A stretch of 64,000 nucleotides of DNA, taken from NCBI RefSeq assembly GCF_040958095.1, contig NC_091156.1, positions 23,987,729-24,051,728 of the forward strand. The letters are read 5' to 3'. Source of the DNA: Procambarus clarkii (taxonomy: Eukaryota; Arthropoda; Malacostraca; Decapoda; Cambaridae). Below are positions 21,616-31,985 of this stretch, in pieces (positions within the stretch are counted from its first letter, which is position 1; each line of letters begins with the position of its first letter). The position numbers and the translations under genes were made by a program. The notes under the pieces are model-generated. The model ran no database searches and was not told the DNA's origin. It worked only from the letters and a program-made list of their open reading frames with translations.

Positions 21616-22565
21616 ATGCCACGGAGATTTGTTAGTCACATGTTGGGTGATGAACGTTTTCTGCAACCCTTGGTCGAATAGACCATGTGTAGTGATCTTA
21701 GATTTTTTATTCGTTAGTAGCAATTGGGCAGTAGATAATGTTGCATTGTTGTCAGATTTGGAGGTAAGCACATTAACCTCCTGCCGTACTTTGCAGTACT
21801 GCACGGTGGTGGAAGTTTCTTGTTCCACCTGAAGTTTAAACGATTTTGGTCTAGTGACTCCACACAATACAGAGTGATGCTGACCTTTATGACACCTGTT
21901 ACAAGTGTGTAATGGTGTTGTACAGGTACTGGGATCATGTTGCTTCAAGAATCCGGTGCATTTGTGCAGCTCCTTGAGGTGTTTTACTCTGGATGTATGA
22001 TCAGGGTAAGTTTGGCATTGATAAATAGAATGTTCGCCTTGACAGAACAAACAGCCTCTCCATTCTGTTGTAATCTTAGGAGTTACAGCCTTGGGTGACG
22101 CATTGACTACAAGTTTGGAGGGACTTTCTGTATATGCACCTATCGTGCTATTCCTCCATTTTGGAGTGGAAGTAGATATTTTAGACTTAAGTTTTATGGA
22201 AGTACTTGTTGTACTCTGTGATTTATGATAGTATTGGTTGAAGGCGTTTAGGTGCTCATACCCTCCTGGTTTGCTCGTTGTCTTTTTACTACAGAGCATA
22301 AACCTTCTGTTATCTCTGTCACATTCAGAGACATTTTGTTGTGCAAGGTACACAACTTGGCCAATGTTTCACTGGGCAACTTGCATCTTACAATTACTTT
22401 GGTTAACCACTCAGCATCCTTTAGGTTAACTTTAAGACTTAATGCCTTAAGTAAGGACTCGAGCTGCAATCTAAAAGTTTGGAGTGAGTCAGAGGAACTA
22501 TCTGTTGATGGTAAGTCCAACAGTTTTTGGACTAGGGTTGTAACAGCTATTTCTGTGTCAGCATT
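21616..22565 (-). pseudogene. BEL/Pao gag-protease fragment
   Basis: Reading downward: SDSLQTFRLQLESLLKALS...LPSETLAKLC (gag), then a frame change near 22,260. Cysteine-rich knuckles follow (CLFCQGEHSIYQC, C-N-R-C-H-K-G-Q-H-H), and then GLFDQGLQKTFITQ, the start of the aspartic protease domain with DQG in place of the canonical D-T/S-G. The order and motifs match the complete BEL gag at 47,283-49,226, but the sequence is clearly another family member. It is truncated at both ends, by the SINE on one side and the DIRS-like element on the other. Confidence 0.75.
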
Positions 22566-22569
22566 CCCC

Positions 22570-22717
22570 TTTTCTGATCAGGGGAAAAAGACACCGACAG
22601 AATGGGGGCTTATTTATTACGTGGTAGAAGTACAAGTAAAATAATTTCTGCAGAACATGCAAATAATTAAGAAATAACAAATGTAACATGTCCATGTCAA
22701 ATTGAGTACTATCATTT
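22570..22717. repeat. Terminal repeat block X, copy 1
   Basis: About 148 bp starting TTTTCTGATCAGGGG and ending TACTATCATTT. It is nearly identical to 23,444-23,593 and is directly followed by block Y. Confidence 0.85.
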
Positions 22718-23180
22718 AACTTAAAATGTACACCCGTAGTAAGTAAGAGTAAGCTTAGTCTAGTGACATGGAAACGAATTCTGCAGAAACTTAATAGCTT
22801 ATCTGGTACTAGAGTAAGGCAGTGTAAATGTAATATAATTATATAACACTATGTATAGCAGTCAGGACACAAAGTGTAAATATATAAAGTGAATAGGCCA
22901 CATAACACTTAATGAAGCCCGACCAAGAGGACGGAAAGACATAATGGTAAATCCTGGGTGAATTAACGGGAATTAAACAGGCGGGCAGAAAATACCTAGA
23001 GACTGGAAAAACCTGATATGACAATGGGTGAAAATTTAACCCTAGGGCGTGAGGCCGTGCCGCCAAGGAATAAGGAGAAGGATTTCCTGACTATAGGTAG
23101 GGCTTACTAGCACCTAGACTGACTGTAAAGGCAAAGTATTAGCTGCAGACAGCGGAACACTTGGGGACCAACGCTGCACC
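22718..23180. repeat. Terminal repeat block Y, copy 1
   Basis: 463 bp from AACTTAAAATGTACACCC to GCTGCACC, about 95% or more identical by eye to 31,443-31,906. Diagnostic differences are scattered (for example GGCCAC here, GGTCAC there). No coding potential is seen. Confidence 0.9.
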
Positions 23181-23443
23181 CTTCTCCCCACTTTGCAGCG
23201 GGTAGAGACTGGAGGGACACTGGCACAAAGCATGACAGGGAAACAGGCAATTGCATGAAGGGGAGGCGGGCGGGTGTTTAGAATGCAGCGGCTGAAGCGG
23301 GCAAAGTGAGGGCAGAGCCCCTCTTTGCCCCGGTATTTATATGCCCCCAGAACTGCCCGCGCAGCGCCTGCAGGTCACGCTATGCAATTGTCTCTTTCTT
23401 CCCCATCAGAAACAGCTCCGCTTTTCTTGCAAAGCAGAGGCCA
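23181..23443. repeat. Terminal region block Z, single copy
   Basis: GC-rich 263 bp between Y and X'. No match is seen in the window; in a split-direct-repeat model it should match the lost or diverged 5' end of the element. Confidence 0.5.
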
Positions 23444-23593
23444 TTTTCTGATCAGGGGAAAAAAAGACACCGACAGAATGGGGGCTTATTTGTTACTTGG
23501 TAGAAGTAGAAGTAAAATAATTTCTGCAGAACATGCAAATAATTAAGAAATAACAAACGTAACATGTCCATGTCAAATTGAGTACTATCATTT
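23444..23593. repeat. Terminal repeat block X, copy 2
   Basis: Second copy of X, ending TACTATCATTT exactly where the CR1-B tail (ATTTATTTGTTT) begins. Its natural continuation, block Y', lies beyond the CR1-B at 31,443. Confidence 0.85.
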
Positions 23594-24037
23594 ATTTATT
23601 TGTTTATTTATTTATTTATTTATTTATTTATGCATATACAAGAAGGTACATTGGGATTGTGAGGATACATGATATGGTAATTACAATCTTGTAAAGCAAC
23701 TAGTACGCGCAGCGTTTCGGGCAGGTCCTTAATCTAAGAAAATTTTAAGTAGGTAAATACTTGCAAATTTTATAAAAAATGATAACAGTTACAAGGCAAG
23801 AAAAAAAAAATGAGAGAAAATTGTAGGTATGTTAAAGCACATAGGGCGCTCAGATTGATTGCAATGACAGCGTGAATGGTAGTTGACAAAAATTGGTATG
23901 CACAATACAGCATATGGCTAGCACATAAAAGAAGACAGCAATGAACACAATGATAAGGTCGTTTGCATTAAATACATAAAAATTAGCAGATTGGGTAACA
24001 CTAAGTACAGAGCAAATTTAAAACTCAGTGTAGGAAA

Positions 24038-26975
24038 CTAAGAAGATGAAATTAGGTACTTTTTGGTTTTGCTTTTAAATAAGGCAAAAGTTTGATAACT
24101 TTTCAATTCCCTAGGGAGTGAGTTCCATAGACTACGTCCCTTAATTTGCATAGAGTGTTTACACAGATTAAGTTTGACCCTGGGGATATCAAAGAGATAT
24201 TTATTTCTGGTGTGGTGATAATGGGTCCTATTACATCTGTCCAGGGAGAGTTTCAGAGCATGGTTTGCATTTAAGAACAGAGTTTTGTAGATGTAGTTGA
24301 CACAAGAGAATGTGTGGAGGGAGTTAATATTTAGCAAGTTTAGGGATTTAAACGAGGGAGCTGAGTGTTGTCTGAAAGCAGAGTTAGTTATTATTCTGAT
24401 AGCAGATTTTTGCTGGGTGATGATAGGCTTAAGGTGGTTTGCAGTGGTAGACCCCCATGCACAGATACCATAATTAAGATAGGGGTAGATTAGTGCATAA
24501 TATAGTGAGAGGAGAGCAGAGTTAGGAACATAATATCTTATTTTAGAGAATATGACAACTGTCTTAGAGACTTTCTTAGTTATGTGTTGAATGTGGGTGC
24601 TGAAGTTGAGTCTCTTGTCTAGGAAAAGGCCAAGAAACTTGCCATCATTTTTATTACTGATGTTAATGTTGTCTATCTGTAGCTGAATTGCATTTGATGA
24701 TTTGCTTCCAAATAAGATGTAGTAAGTCTTTTCTATGTTTAATGTTAGTTTGTTAGTTGACATCCATAAGTGGACTTTTTTTAATTCATTATTTACAACA
24801 TTATTTAGCGTATGTGGGTTGAGGTCTGAATAGATAAGGGTAGTATCGTCAGCAAACAATATAGGTTTAAGAATATTAGAGACATTAGGCAGATCGTTTA
24901 TATATATAAGAAATAGAAGAGGTCCTAAGGTCCCCTGTGGCACTCCAACGGTAATTGGTAGAGTGGAAGAAGTTGTATCATTGATGGTTACATATTGGTG
25001 TCTGTCACTAAGATAGGATCGGATGTAGTCAAGAGCAAGGCCTCGGATTCCATAATGCTGGAGTTGAAGTAAGAGGTAGTTGTGATTAACAGTATCAAAG
25101 GCTTTTCTTAGGTCAATGAAGAGTCCAATCGGAAACTCATTTTTGTCAAGGGCTGAGTAGAATACGTCAAGGAGACTAATGATTGCATCGTTGGTGCTCT
25201 TTTGGGACCGGAAGCCAAACTGGCAGGGGCTGAGTATGTCGAATTTTACGAGGTAGGAATAGAGCTGTTTGTAAATAATTTTTTCAAATATTTTTGATAG
25301 AATGGGTAGATTTGATATTGGTCTATAATTGTTTATGTCCGCCGGATTGCCTCCTTTATGGACTGGCGTTACTCTTGCTTTTTTGAGGATATCAGGGAAG
25401 GTGTGACACTATAGATTTGTTGAACAATAGGGCTATGGGTGGGGCAAGGGCATGGGAGGCGCTCTTGTATACAATGGACAGAATTTCACTGGTGTTCCCT
25501 GCCTTGGTTTTTAGAGAGTGTATGATGGACACAACATCTGCCGGGCTGATTGGTGAAAGGAGAAGATAGTTTGGATAGCTGCCTGAGAGATATGTGGTAA
25601 TATGTGTCTGAGTCTGTGGGATTTTACTGGCAAGATTAGCACCAACCGATGAAAAGAAACTATTAAATTCATTTGCCATTTCTAAATCAGTTGACGGTAT
25701 ATCCCCATCCTTGTAGAGTTTTATTTGGTTATGTGAGTGTTGTTTAGTTTCTAGGATACTAGAGATTGTTTTCCAAGTGCTTTTCATGTTGCCTTTTGCT
25801 TCATTGATTCTATTAACATAATATGCAAGTTTTGCCTTTCTTATGATACTGGTAAGCATTGATGAGTACCTTTTAGCTACTTCCTTTGAAACTAGGCCAA
25901 TCCTAAGTTTCTTTTCATATTCATGTTTCTTGTTGACTGAGTTGAGAATGCCACTTGTGAGCCATGGATTGTTTAATCTTTTGTCAGTTACTTGCTTGGT
26001 AAGAAGGGGACAATGAAGGTTGTAGAGGCTTAGAGTTTTGGAGAGGAAGAGGTTAGCTAATGAATTTATATCATGGGTATTATTGAATTCAGAATCCCAG
26101 TTAATATTGTGAAGTGCATCTGTAAGATTGCCTAAAGCTGATTCACTGTGTAGCCTAAATGAAAGTTTCTTGCTTTTTGGTGGTGTTATGTCCATGTTCG
26201 CTATGAGAAAGGTAGGATAGTGGTCAGTTGTTCTGTCGTAGATTATACCAGATACAAGGGGAGCTGTTATGTTTGTCCATATGTGGTCCAAGGTAGTGGC
26301 TGATGTTTGAGTAACGCGGGTAGGTTTGGTGATTGTGGGGACTAGCATACAGGAGTTCATGCTGTTAAGGAAATAGTCAACTTGAGAGCAATTTTGTTGA
26401 CCCAGGTCAATATTAAAGTCTCCTCCCAGAATGATGTGGTTTTTGTTGAGATTGTTGTTTATAATAAGATTCCTTAGGTTATCTGAGAAAGAAGCTATGT
26501 TAGTATTGGGAAATCTATAGGTGGCTCCAATAGTCAAAGAGGATTTAAGGGATTTAATTGTAAACTGAACAAAAGTATATTCACAGTAGTCATCTCTGTC
26601 ACTAATAACACTGTTGCAGATAAATGTATCTCGGTAATATATAGCTGTGCCACCACCTTTTTTATTAGGCCTACAGTTATGAATGGCTTTATAACCAGCT
26701 AAGTTGTAGAGTTGGGTACAGGCTTTATTTAGCCAAGTTTCTGTTAAAATAATGAACGATAAGTTAGTACCTAGTGCTGTGAGTAATGCATTTATATCGT
26801 CAAAATGTTTACCAAGTGATCTAACATTTTGGTTATAAACTGATAGACAGGTGCTATTTTGGAGTTTGTTTTTAGCCTGGTGTGCTGTGAAATACTTGCA
26901 ATAATGATGATCAATGTGCTGGTTGGTGTAGATATGAGACAGAAGATTTTGATCAGGATCAATATCAGTGTGCAT
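24038..26975 (-). pseudogene. CR1-B ORF2: endonuclease-reverse transcriptase with one main frameshift
   Basis: The first frame (26,975-25,392) starts MHTDIDPDQNLL. Its endonuclease has QNVRSLGKHF, LTETWL, GGDFNIDLG and TTDHYPTFL, followed by the linker and the start of the RT (ALAPPIALLFNK). A small net deletion near 25,400 shifts the frame. The second frame carries NNYRPISNLPILSK, the segment G-F-R-S-Q-K-S-T-N-D-A, DLRKAFDTVNH and FADDTTLIYS, and ends with KTKKYLISSS at 24,038. The palm motif GVPQG is followed by TLGPL rather than SILGPL, a one-codon loss. The protein would nick target DNA and copy the LINE RNA; this copy is probably inactive. Confidence 0.8.
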
Positions 26976-27679
26976 AGAGATGCAGAGGGATCACGATACA
27001 AGATAAACGATAAAGCAAAACACAAGAATAAAAGCAAATACAATATAATAGTAACAAATTAGAAGTAAAATAAAGATCCAATAGATAGCCAGGAAGGACA
27101 CAGAAGTTAGATAAAATAAAAAACAAAAAATCAGTAGAGACTGACAATATAAATGTAAAATAAAAAATAATAAGAAAAATAATGATCATAAAGTAAAATG
27201 TTCTTAAAGATAATTAGCTTAGTAATGGTTAATTAAAATCCTATAATTAGTATGAACCTAAGAAAACAAAGTGAGCTCAACTAGATAATTCCAAGAAAAA
27301 AAAAGATGACGTAAATCTAGAAATTCACTCAAATATAAATCTAAGTGTAAAAATAAACAGGGTGAGAGTATATTCATGTGGAAGATTTTACTACGATAAT
27401 GAGGTAGATGCTTATATAAACAATTATACTATTAATTAATTCCAATAAATTAACAAGAAACAAATACCAACTTACTTTAAATATAACAGGGTAATAAAAA
27501 GCCCTAGGTTTAGTGACAAGGGGAGTAACTAAGAACAAATAATTAAGTGTAAAAAACAAGCAATTTCAACAACAAAGGTGACAAACAAAAAATAAAAATA
27601 AAATTAAAAAACCTTTGGAAAGGAAAGGCAGAGCTTAAGTACACTTTGGTAGTATGTGAGACTACAAATTATGTTCTGG
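26976..27679 (-). other. CR1-B inter-ORF spacer
   Basis: About 700 bp of strongly AT-rich sequence between ORF1 and ORF2. No gene is seen; open frames here are composed of low-complexity Leu/Ile/Phe-rich translation. Confidence 0.6.
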
Positions 27680-28503
27680 TTATTCAGCTGATATCCCACA
27701 GTCATCCAGGAAAGAAGTGAGGTGTGCCTCAGTGGTTATGACATAAGTTTTTCCAGAGTCAGTCTTCCTAGCTATTATTTTACCATCGCGCACAAAACAA
27801 TGTTTAATAGCAGAGGATCTTTTGCAGATTGCACGTAGTTTAAATAAGAGATTTTGTCTGAATCTGGTTAGACATTCGTTCACATAAACATTGGATTTCA
27901 TAGCGACTGCAGCAGTGATAAGGTCTGACTTGCGGGAGCAGCTATCTAATTTCACGCGAATCTTTCTGTTGTTTGTACCAGATGATTTCGTACCCACTCT
28001 ATAAGCTGACTTGATGTCACTTGCTTCGATTGAATAATTCAACTTAGTACGCAATTCCTGGATCACGATGGCAGTACAGTCTTCTCTGTCAGTTTCATGG
28101 GGAAAATCATGTGATGAGATGATGACAGAATCAAGGAGCTTAAGTTGATCTGATTCATCTTGGGTTGCAGTGTGTTGCTGTTGTAGGGAGTTAAAATGGT
28201 TCTCTAACTTTTGTAACATATCTTCTTGCTTCTTAGATGTTTCTGCTGATTTACAGTTAGTAACCGAGATCTGAAGAGAGCTTAATTCCTGTTCGAGGTG
28301 GCCGACTCTGGCAGACAGATCTTAGTTAATTTTGTGCATGGCCAAAGCATCACTCTGTAGCTTCATTATCAGGTCAGACTGCTCTCGGATTATAGACTTT
28401 TGGTCATTATGTATCTGAGTCAATAGTTTGAGTCATGGATTATCAGCGAGACGCTTAAAGTCAGAACATGGGGAGGCAGCTAGTTTAAGTTGCTCCATAT
28501 GGT
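27680..28503 (-). pseudogene. CR1-B ORF1, main part
   Basis: The segment from CSDFKRLADNP (about 28,440) through a broken coiled coil leads to MLQKLENHFNSLQQQH and the C-terminal domain: DIKSAYRVGTKS, I-R-V-K-L-D-S-C-S-R-K-S-D-L, YVNECLTRFRQNLLF and HCFVRDGKIIARK. In-frame stops near 28,325 and 28,435 break the coiled-coil part, but the 179-codon C-terminal domain is intact. The N-terminal residues are beyond the inserted element (30,630-30,834). Confidence 0.75.
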
Positions 28504-28513
28504 TACATAACTG
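28504..28513. repeat. Target-site duplication of ORF1-only element, left
   Basis: TACATAACTG, matched exactly at 30,620-30,629. CR1-B ORF1 is continuous across the pair. Confidence 0.75.
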
Positions 28514-30619
28514 TTGTTGTTGTTGTTGTTGAGTTAGGGGCGACGACGATCGTGGGATCGGATGCGCCCCGGCGTACCCGTGAAGGGTGAATCGCAAAGC
28601 CAGGAAAGGCGAAACGCTAAGCCAAAACACGAAACGAGTGACGCCAAGCACTAGAAACTAATATGCCACACGGCAAAGCTACGCACAAAGGGAGAGGCAG
28701 AAGCACATAATAGAACAGGGCAAACAAACAGCCAGAAGGGCACACAGCAGGTCAGAGCAAAGACACAAGAAATCAGAGCACATATTTGTCCGGGAACTTG
28801 GCCCGCGGGAATCTTACATTGAACGCCTCCCAGAGCACCCATTGCCAAGGGTCTCGTCCATCCACCGGGGACGCCATAACATCCGGAACCGGGACATCAA
28901 ACGCCCGCAAACTGGGGACCCAGATGGTAGAACTCTTGAGGCGAGAAGTCGCCACTCGCCCCCACAGGAAGGGAACTTGCCCCCCACGAAAGCACTCCGG
29001 TCCGTCAGACAGCAGTAACTCGGCAATCTTCGACCAGTGACCCGGTGGCATCACAGACGCCGGCAACACGTCCCCCAGGGCCCCAACGCGCACCTGCACC
29101 ACAGGGGTACTCGCGGCCCCGGGCACACCACCAGACGACAGCAGGGAACCCGGACGGCGCGCATCCTTCCGTAACGTCACCATCAGGCCACGCCCAGCAC
29201 CAGAGTCCACACCATCCCTGTCAGCGGAAGCCACCACCCCCCACTGTGGAGAGTCCCCCGGCGGAGAAAGAACCGAAGGCACGTCCGAGACACAGGCATC
29301 AACACCGGCAGGCACATGGACCTCCGCCACCACGAACCGCGGAGACATCGACGCATCCGTATCTACACTGTCAACATCCGAAGCCCCACAGTCACTGAAG
29401 TCACCAGCGTCGGCCCAGGAAGAAGACGAACGCCGGGAACGTTTGGGCACCGGCCGGATGTCGTCAGAGCCGGTAAGTGACCCAGAAACACGGGTACCAC
29501 GAGCCGAAGGAACCGACGCCAGGACGGCAGCAGCCTCAACCACAGGGGGAACCGGACCACACACAGCAGGAGGCTCCGCAGCCACCCCAGCACCAAGCAC
29601 ATCCGGGACCCGAGGCACGGACACATGGCCAGGCGCAGCATCAGAAGACGAGGGAGAATACAGCGACGGCACACAGGGAGCTCCAGGAAGGCCCACGGGA
29701 GCAGCTGGGACAGCGACAGGATCAGGCAGACCAACCGACGGCACCTCAAGAACCGGAGGAGGGACGGCAACAATCGGAGGAACGGCAGGCGCCGCCGGGG
29801 AAGCTGCAGCAGCGAACGGCACGCTCACCTCCTCACCCCCGGAGTCCTCCTCCAGAGGGAGCGGTGGGAAATCCTCCTCACGGAACAAGTTCACAGGAGC
29901 GACCGGATCAGCAGTACACCCGGCAGCCTGATGCCCCAACAAGCCACACCGGAAGCAAGTACGGGGTTGCCGGGCATAAAACACACGCACGTAGTACCCC
30001 AACAGCCGGACAGAGCACGGTATGTCCGACCTCAGTCGCATCCCGAGGGTCCGAATGTTGGTCTTCACACCCGTATACGTGCCAGACGACAGGGAGTTCA
30101 TCCGCACACTGACGACGGAGCCGTACCTCTGGAAGAACCTCCGGAGGAAAGTCTCAGGAAACTCCATGGGGGCGCCATGAACACTGACATACGTCACAAC
30201 ACTACTACGGTCTGAAATGGTCACAGACTCGGTGCCGTCCTGTAACTGCAAAGTACGTCCCTCGTACCTCCATAAGAAAGCACGGTACACTGCCTCACCC
30301 ACAAACTTGATAACAACACGGTGAGCAGTTACCAGCTCAATGCTATATACGTCCCCAACTGGGACACGAAGCATGTCACTCAACACCGCGTCCACCAGCG
30401 GGTAACCAGCACGGCCAGTAAACTCCAATCCGATGGAGTTTAACCGCAAGACAGTGGGAATAGGGCCGCCCATCGCAAAACACGCCACGTCTCCACCACC
30501 AGGAACAGCAGGGAGGGTAAACACCCCCACACCCCCTGCTGGCGAAAACGGCAACTACCACAAACTGCTGGAGCGGACAAGCGACACGTCCTCACTCAAC
30601 GGCAGCGCAGGTGGAACTC
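28514..30619 (-). mobile_element. ORF1-only LINE derivative inserted in CR1-B ORF1
   Basis: A 2.1-kb minus-strand element: 65-bp 5' UTR, one 593-codon ORF, about 240-bp 3' UTR and a CAA-repeat tail (28,514-28,530), flanked by a 10-bp target duplication. There is no trace of an endonuclease or reverse transcriptase. It therefore must be moved by another element in trans. Its ORF is uninterrupted, so the insertion is young or recently purified. Confidence 0.75.
28773..30554 (-). CDS. LINE ORF1-type RNA-binding protein with one CCHC knuckle
   Basis: The 593-codon ORF starts MPFSPAGGVGVFTLP. Residues about 30-200 form a folded region (GPIPTVLRLNSIG, VSVHGAPMEFPETFLRRFF, GYYVRVFYARQPRTC) like the RRM-like domain of Tx1-type LINE ORF1 proteins, followed by a knuckle CFRCGLLGHQAAGC near 205-218. 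The region after it is a long Pro/Ala/Val-rich linker (about 230-400). The C-terminal 100 residues regain hydrophobic pattern (LPASVMPPGHWSKIAELLL, WQWVLWEAFNVRF). The role expected is RNA packaging into ribonucleoprotein. GC-rich codon use differs sharply from the flanking CR1-B. The Tx1 assignment is tentative. Confidence 0.7.
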   Translation of the reverse strand: MPFSPAGGVGVFTLPAVPGGGDVACFAMGGPIPTVLRLNSIGLEFTGRAGYPLVDAVLSDMLRVPVGDVYSIELVTAHRVVIKFVGEAVYRAFLWRYEGRTLQLQDGTESVTISDRSSVVTYVSVHGAPMEFPETFLRRFFQRYGSVVSVRMNSLSSGTYTGVKTNIRTLGMRLRSDIPCSVRLLGYYVRVFYARQPRTCFRCGLLGHQAAGCTADPVAPVNLFREEDFPPLPLEEDSGGEEVSVPFAAAASPAAPAVPPIVAVPPPVLEVPSVGLPDPVAVPAAPVGLPGAPCVPSLYSPSSSDAAPGHVSVPRVPDVLGAGVAAEPPAVCGPVPPVVEAAAVLASVPSARGTRVSGSLTGSDDIRPVPKRSRRSSSSWADAGDFSDCGASDVDSVDTDASMSPRFVVAEVHVPAGVDACVSDVPSVLSPPGDSPQWGVVASADRDGVDSGAGRGLMVTLRKDARRPGSLLSSGGVPGAASTPVVQVRVGALGDVLPASVMPPGHWSKIAELLLSDGPECFRGGQVPFLWGRVATSRLKSSTIWVPSLRAFDVPVPDVMASPVDGRDPWQWVLWEAFNVRFPRAKFPDKYVL

Positions 30620-30629
30620 TACATAACTG
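30620..30629. repeat. Target-site duplication of ORF1-only element, right
   Basis: TACATAACTG, exact copy of 28,504-28,513. Confidence 0.75.
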
Positions 30630-30834
30630 GCTCGTGTAAGTGACGACGCTTCACTCAGCTGGGAAGGTTTGTTATTGTTGACGCAGTGAGGGTCGGTACC
30701 CCCCCCCCCCCCCCGGCAGCTACTAAGGGGGAGACAGCCGCGTTATTCCTGTTGCTAGCTTGGCTGGTTGGGTTCATCCTGATAGGTGTGCTATCTTTCT
30801 TTGCGGCCTTGCCGAGCTTAGAATTGTTTTGCAT
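30630..30834 (-). pseudogene. CR1-B ORF1, N-terminal part
   Basis: It starts MQNNSKLGKAAKK and reads through NPTSQASNRNNAAVSP, homologous to the CR1-A start at 5,818. A long C/G homopolymer (30,701-30,714) encodes a poly-Gly run and probably shifts the frame. The ORF is then interrupted by the ORF1-only element. Confidence 0.65.
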
Positions 30835-30926
30835 TGTAGCAGCAGAGATGTACGCAGGCAGATGGGGTAGACTCGTTGATGTGGCAGCAGCAAACGTCAA
30901 GTTAGTTTCTTCCAGGGAGCAACAGG

Positions 30927-31173
30927 GAGCCGGTCGGCCGAGCGGACAGCACGCGGGACTTGTGATCCTGTGGTCCTGGGTTCGATCCCAGGCGCCGGCG
31001 AGAAACACTGGGCAAAGTTTCTTTCACCCTATGCCCCTGTTACCTAGCAGTAAAATAGGTACCTGGGTGTTAGTCAGCTGTCACGGGCTGCTTCCTGGGG
31101 GTGGAGGCCTGGTCGAGGACCGGGCCGCGGGGACACTAAAGCCCCGAAATCATCTCAAGATAACCTCAAGATA
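30927..31173 (+). mobile_element. tRNA-derived SINE (family S1)
   Basis: The head is tRNA-like: GCCGGTCGGCCGAGCGGAC with an A box, an anticodon arm CGGGA-CTTGTGA-TCCTG (apparent anticodon TGT, Thr-like), a T arm with CCTGGGTTCGATCCCAGG (B box), and an acceptor match GCGCCGGC. The body contains ACCTAGCAGTAAAATAGGTA and ends CTCAAGATAACCTCAAGATAAC. It sits inside the CR1-B 5' UTR, which is colinear with CR1-A on either side. It is not a functional tRNA gene because the body continues directly into SINE sequence. Confidence 0.8.
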
Positions 31174-31365
31174 ACACTATTGAGGTCGAGATGAGCTAGT
31201 AGGTTAGGTTTTGTCGTATATTTCGGTCACATTTAGGTCACTGGGTACTTGGGTGCCTTCTGGGGTTGTTACATCATGTTTGGGATGTTGTGGGCTCAAG
31301 GAGCACTTGATAAAGTTGGAGGGGCAGCAGGGTCGTCAGGAGCGGATGAGCGTTCGAGCGTTAAC

Positions 31366-31442
31366 CATTTAACTTATTATCATTTAACTATATTATCATT
31401 AACTCTTTAACTATATTAACTATTAACATCATTATATCATTT
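31366..31442. repeat. Junction filler made of imperfect target copies
   Basis: At the 5' end of CR1-B, ATCATTTAAC-like motifs recur at least five times (31,374-31,442), matching the target TACTATCATTTAAC between blocks X' and Y'. It is neither CR1 nor terminal-repeat sequence. Confidence 0.7.
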
Positions 31443-31906
31443 AACTTAAAATGTACACCCATAGTAAGTAAGAGTAAGCTTAGCCTAGTGACATGGAAAC
31501 GAATTCTGCAGAAACTTAATAGCTTATCTGGTACTAGAGTAAGGCAGTGTAAATGTAATATAAATATATAACACTATGTATAGCAGTCAGGACACAAAGA
31601 GTAAATATATAAAGTGAATAGGTCACATAACACTTAATGAAGCCCGACCAAGAGGCCGGAAAGACATAATGGTAAATCCTAGGTGAATTAACAGGAATTA
31701 AACAGGCGGGCAGAAAATACCTAGAGACTGGGAAAAACCTGATATGACAATGGGTGAAAATTTAACCCCAGGGCGTGAGGCCGTGCCGCCAAGGAATAAG
31801 GAGAAGGATTTCCTGATTATAGGTAGGGCTTACTAACACCTAGACTGACTGTAAAGGCAAAGTATTAGCTGCGGACAGCGAAACACTTGGGGACCGGCGC
31901 TGCACC
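31443..31906. repeat. Terminal repeat block Y, copy 2 (Y')
   Basis: 464 bp matching 22,718-23,180, next to the 3' end of the recombinase gene. Part of it (31,598-31,709) is copied again at 32,781-32,891. Confidence 0.9.
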
Positions 31907-31985
31907 TCCACTCCGCAGGCCAGCAGGCCGGATCCCGCCCCCCCCCCCCTCCGAAGGGAGAGTGCCCGCTGGCCGCGGGGAGGGC

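Larger units (their letters stand above)
23594..31365 (-). mobile_element. CR1-B LINE, near full length, inserted in DIRS terminal repeat
   Basis: On the minus strand: 5' UTR (31,365-30,835, interrupted by a SINE), ORF1 (30,834-30,630 and 28,503-27,680, interrupted by an ORF1-only element), an AT-rich spacer (27,679-26,976), ORF2 (26,975-24,038), and a 3' UTR with the CCCGAAACGCTGCGCGTACT hairpin and an AAAT-repeat tail. It splits blocks X' and Y'. Without inserts it is about 5.4 kb. Relatively few lesions suggest it is younger than CR1-A. Confidence 0.8.

Noticed and set aside
29443-30215. Plus-strand ORFs of 162-211 codons opposite the ORF1-only element
   Set aside because: Antisense shadows of a GC-rich gene; Pro/Gly/Arg-rich with no motif.
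30927-31001. tRNA-Thr-like gene
   Set aside because: The tRNA-like fold and B box are good, but the sequence continues into a SINE body with its own repeated end. It is the SINE head, not an independent gene.
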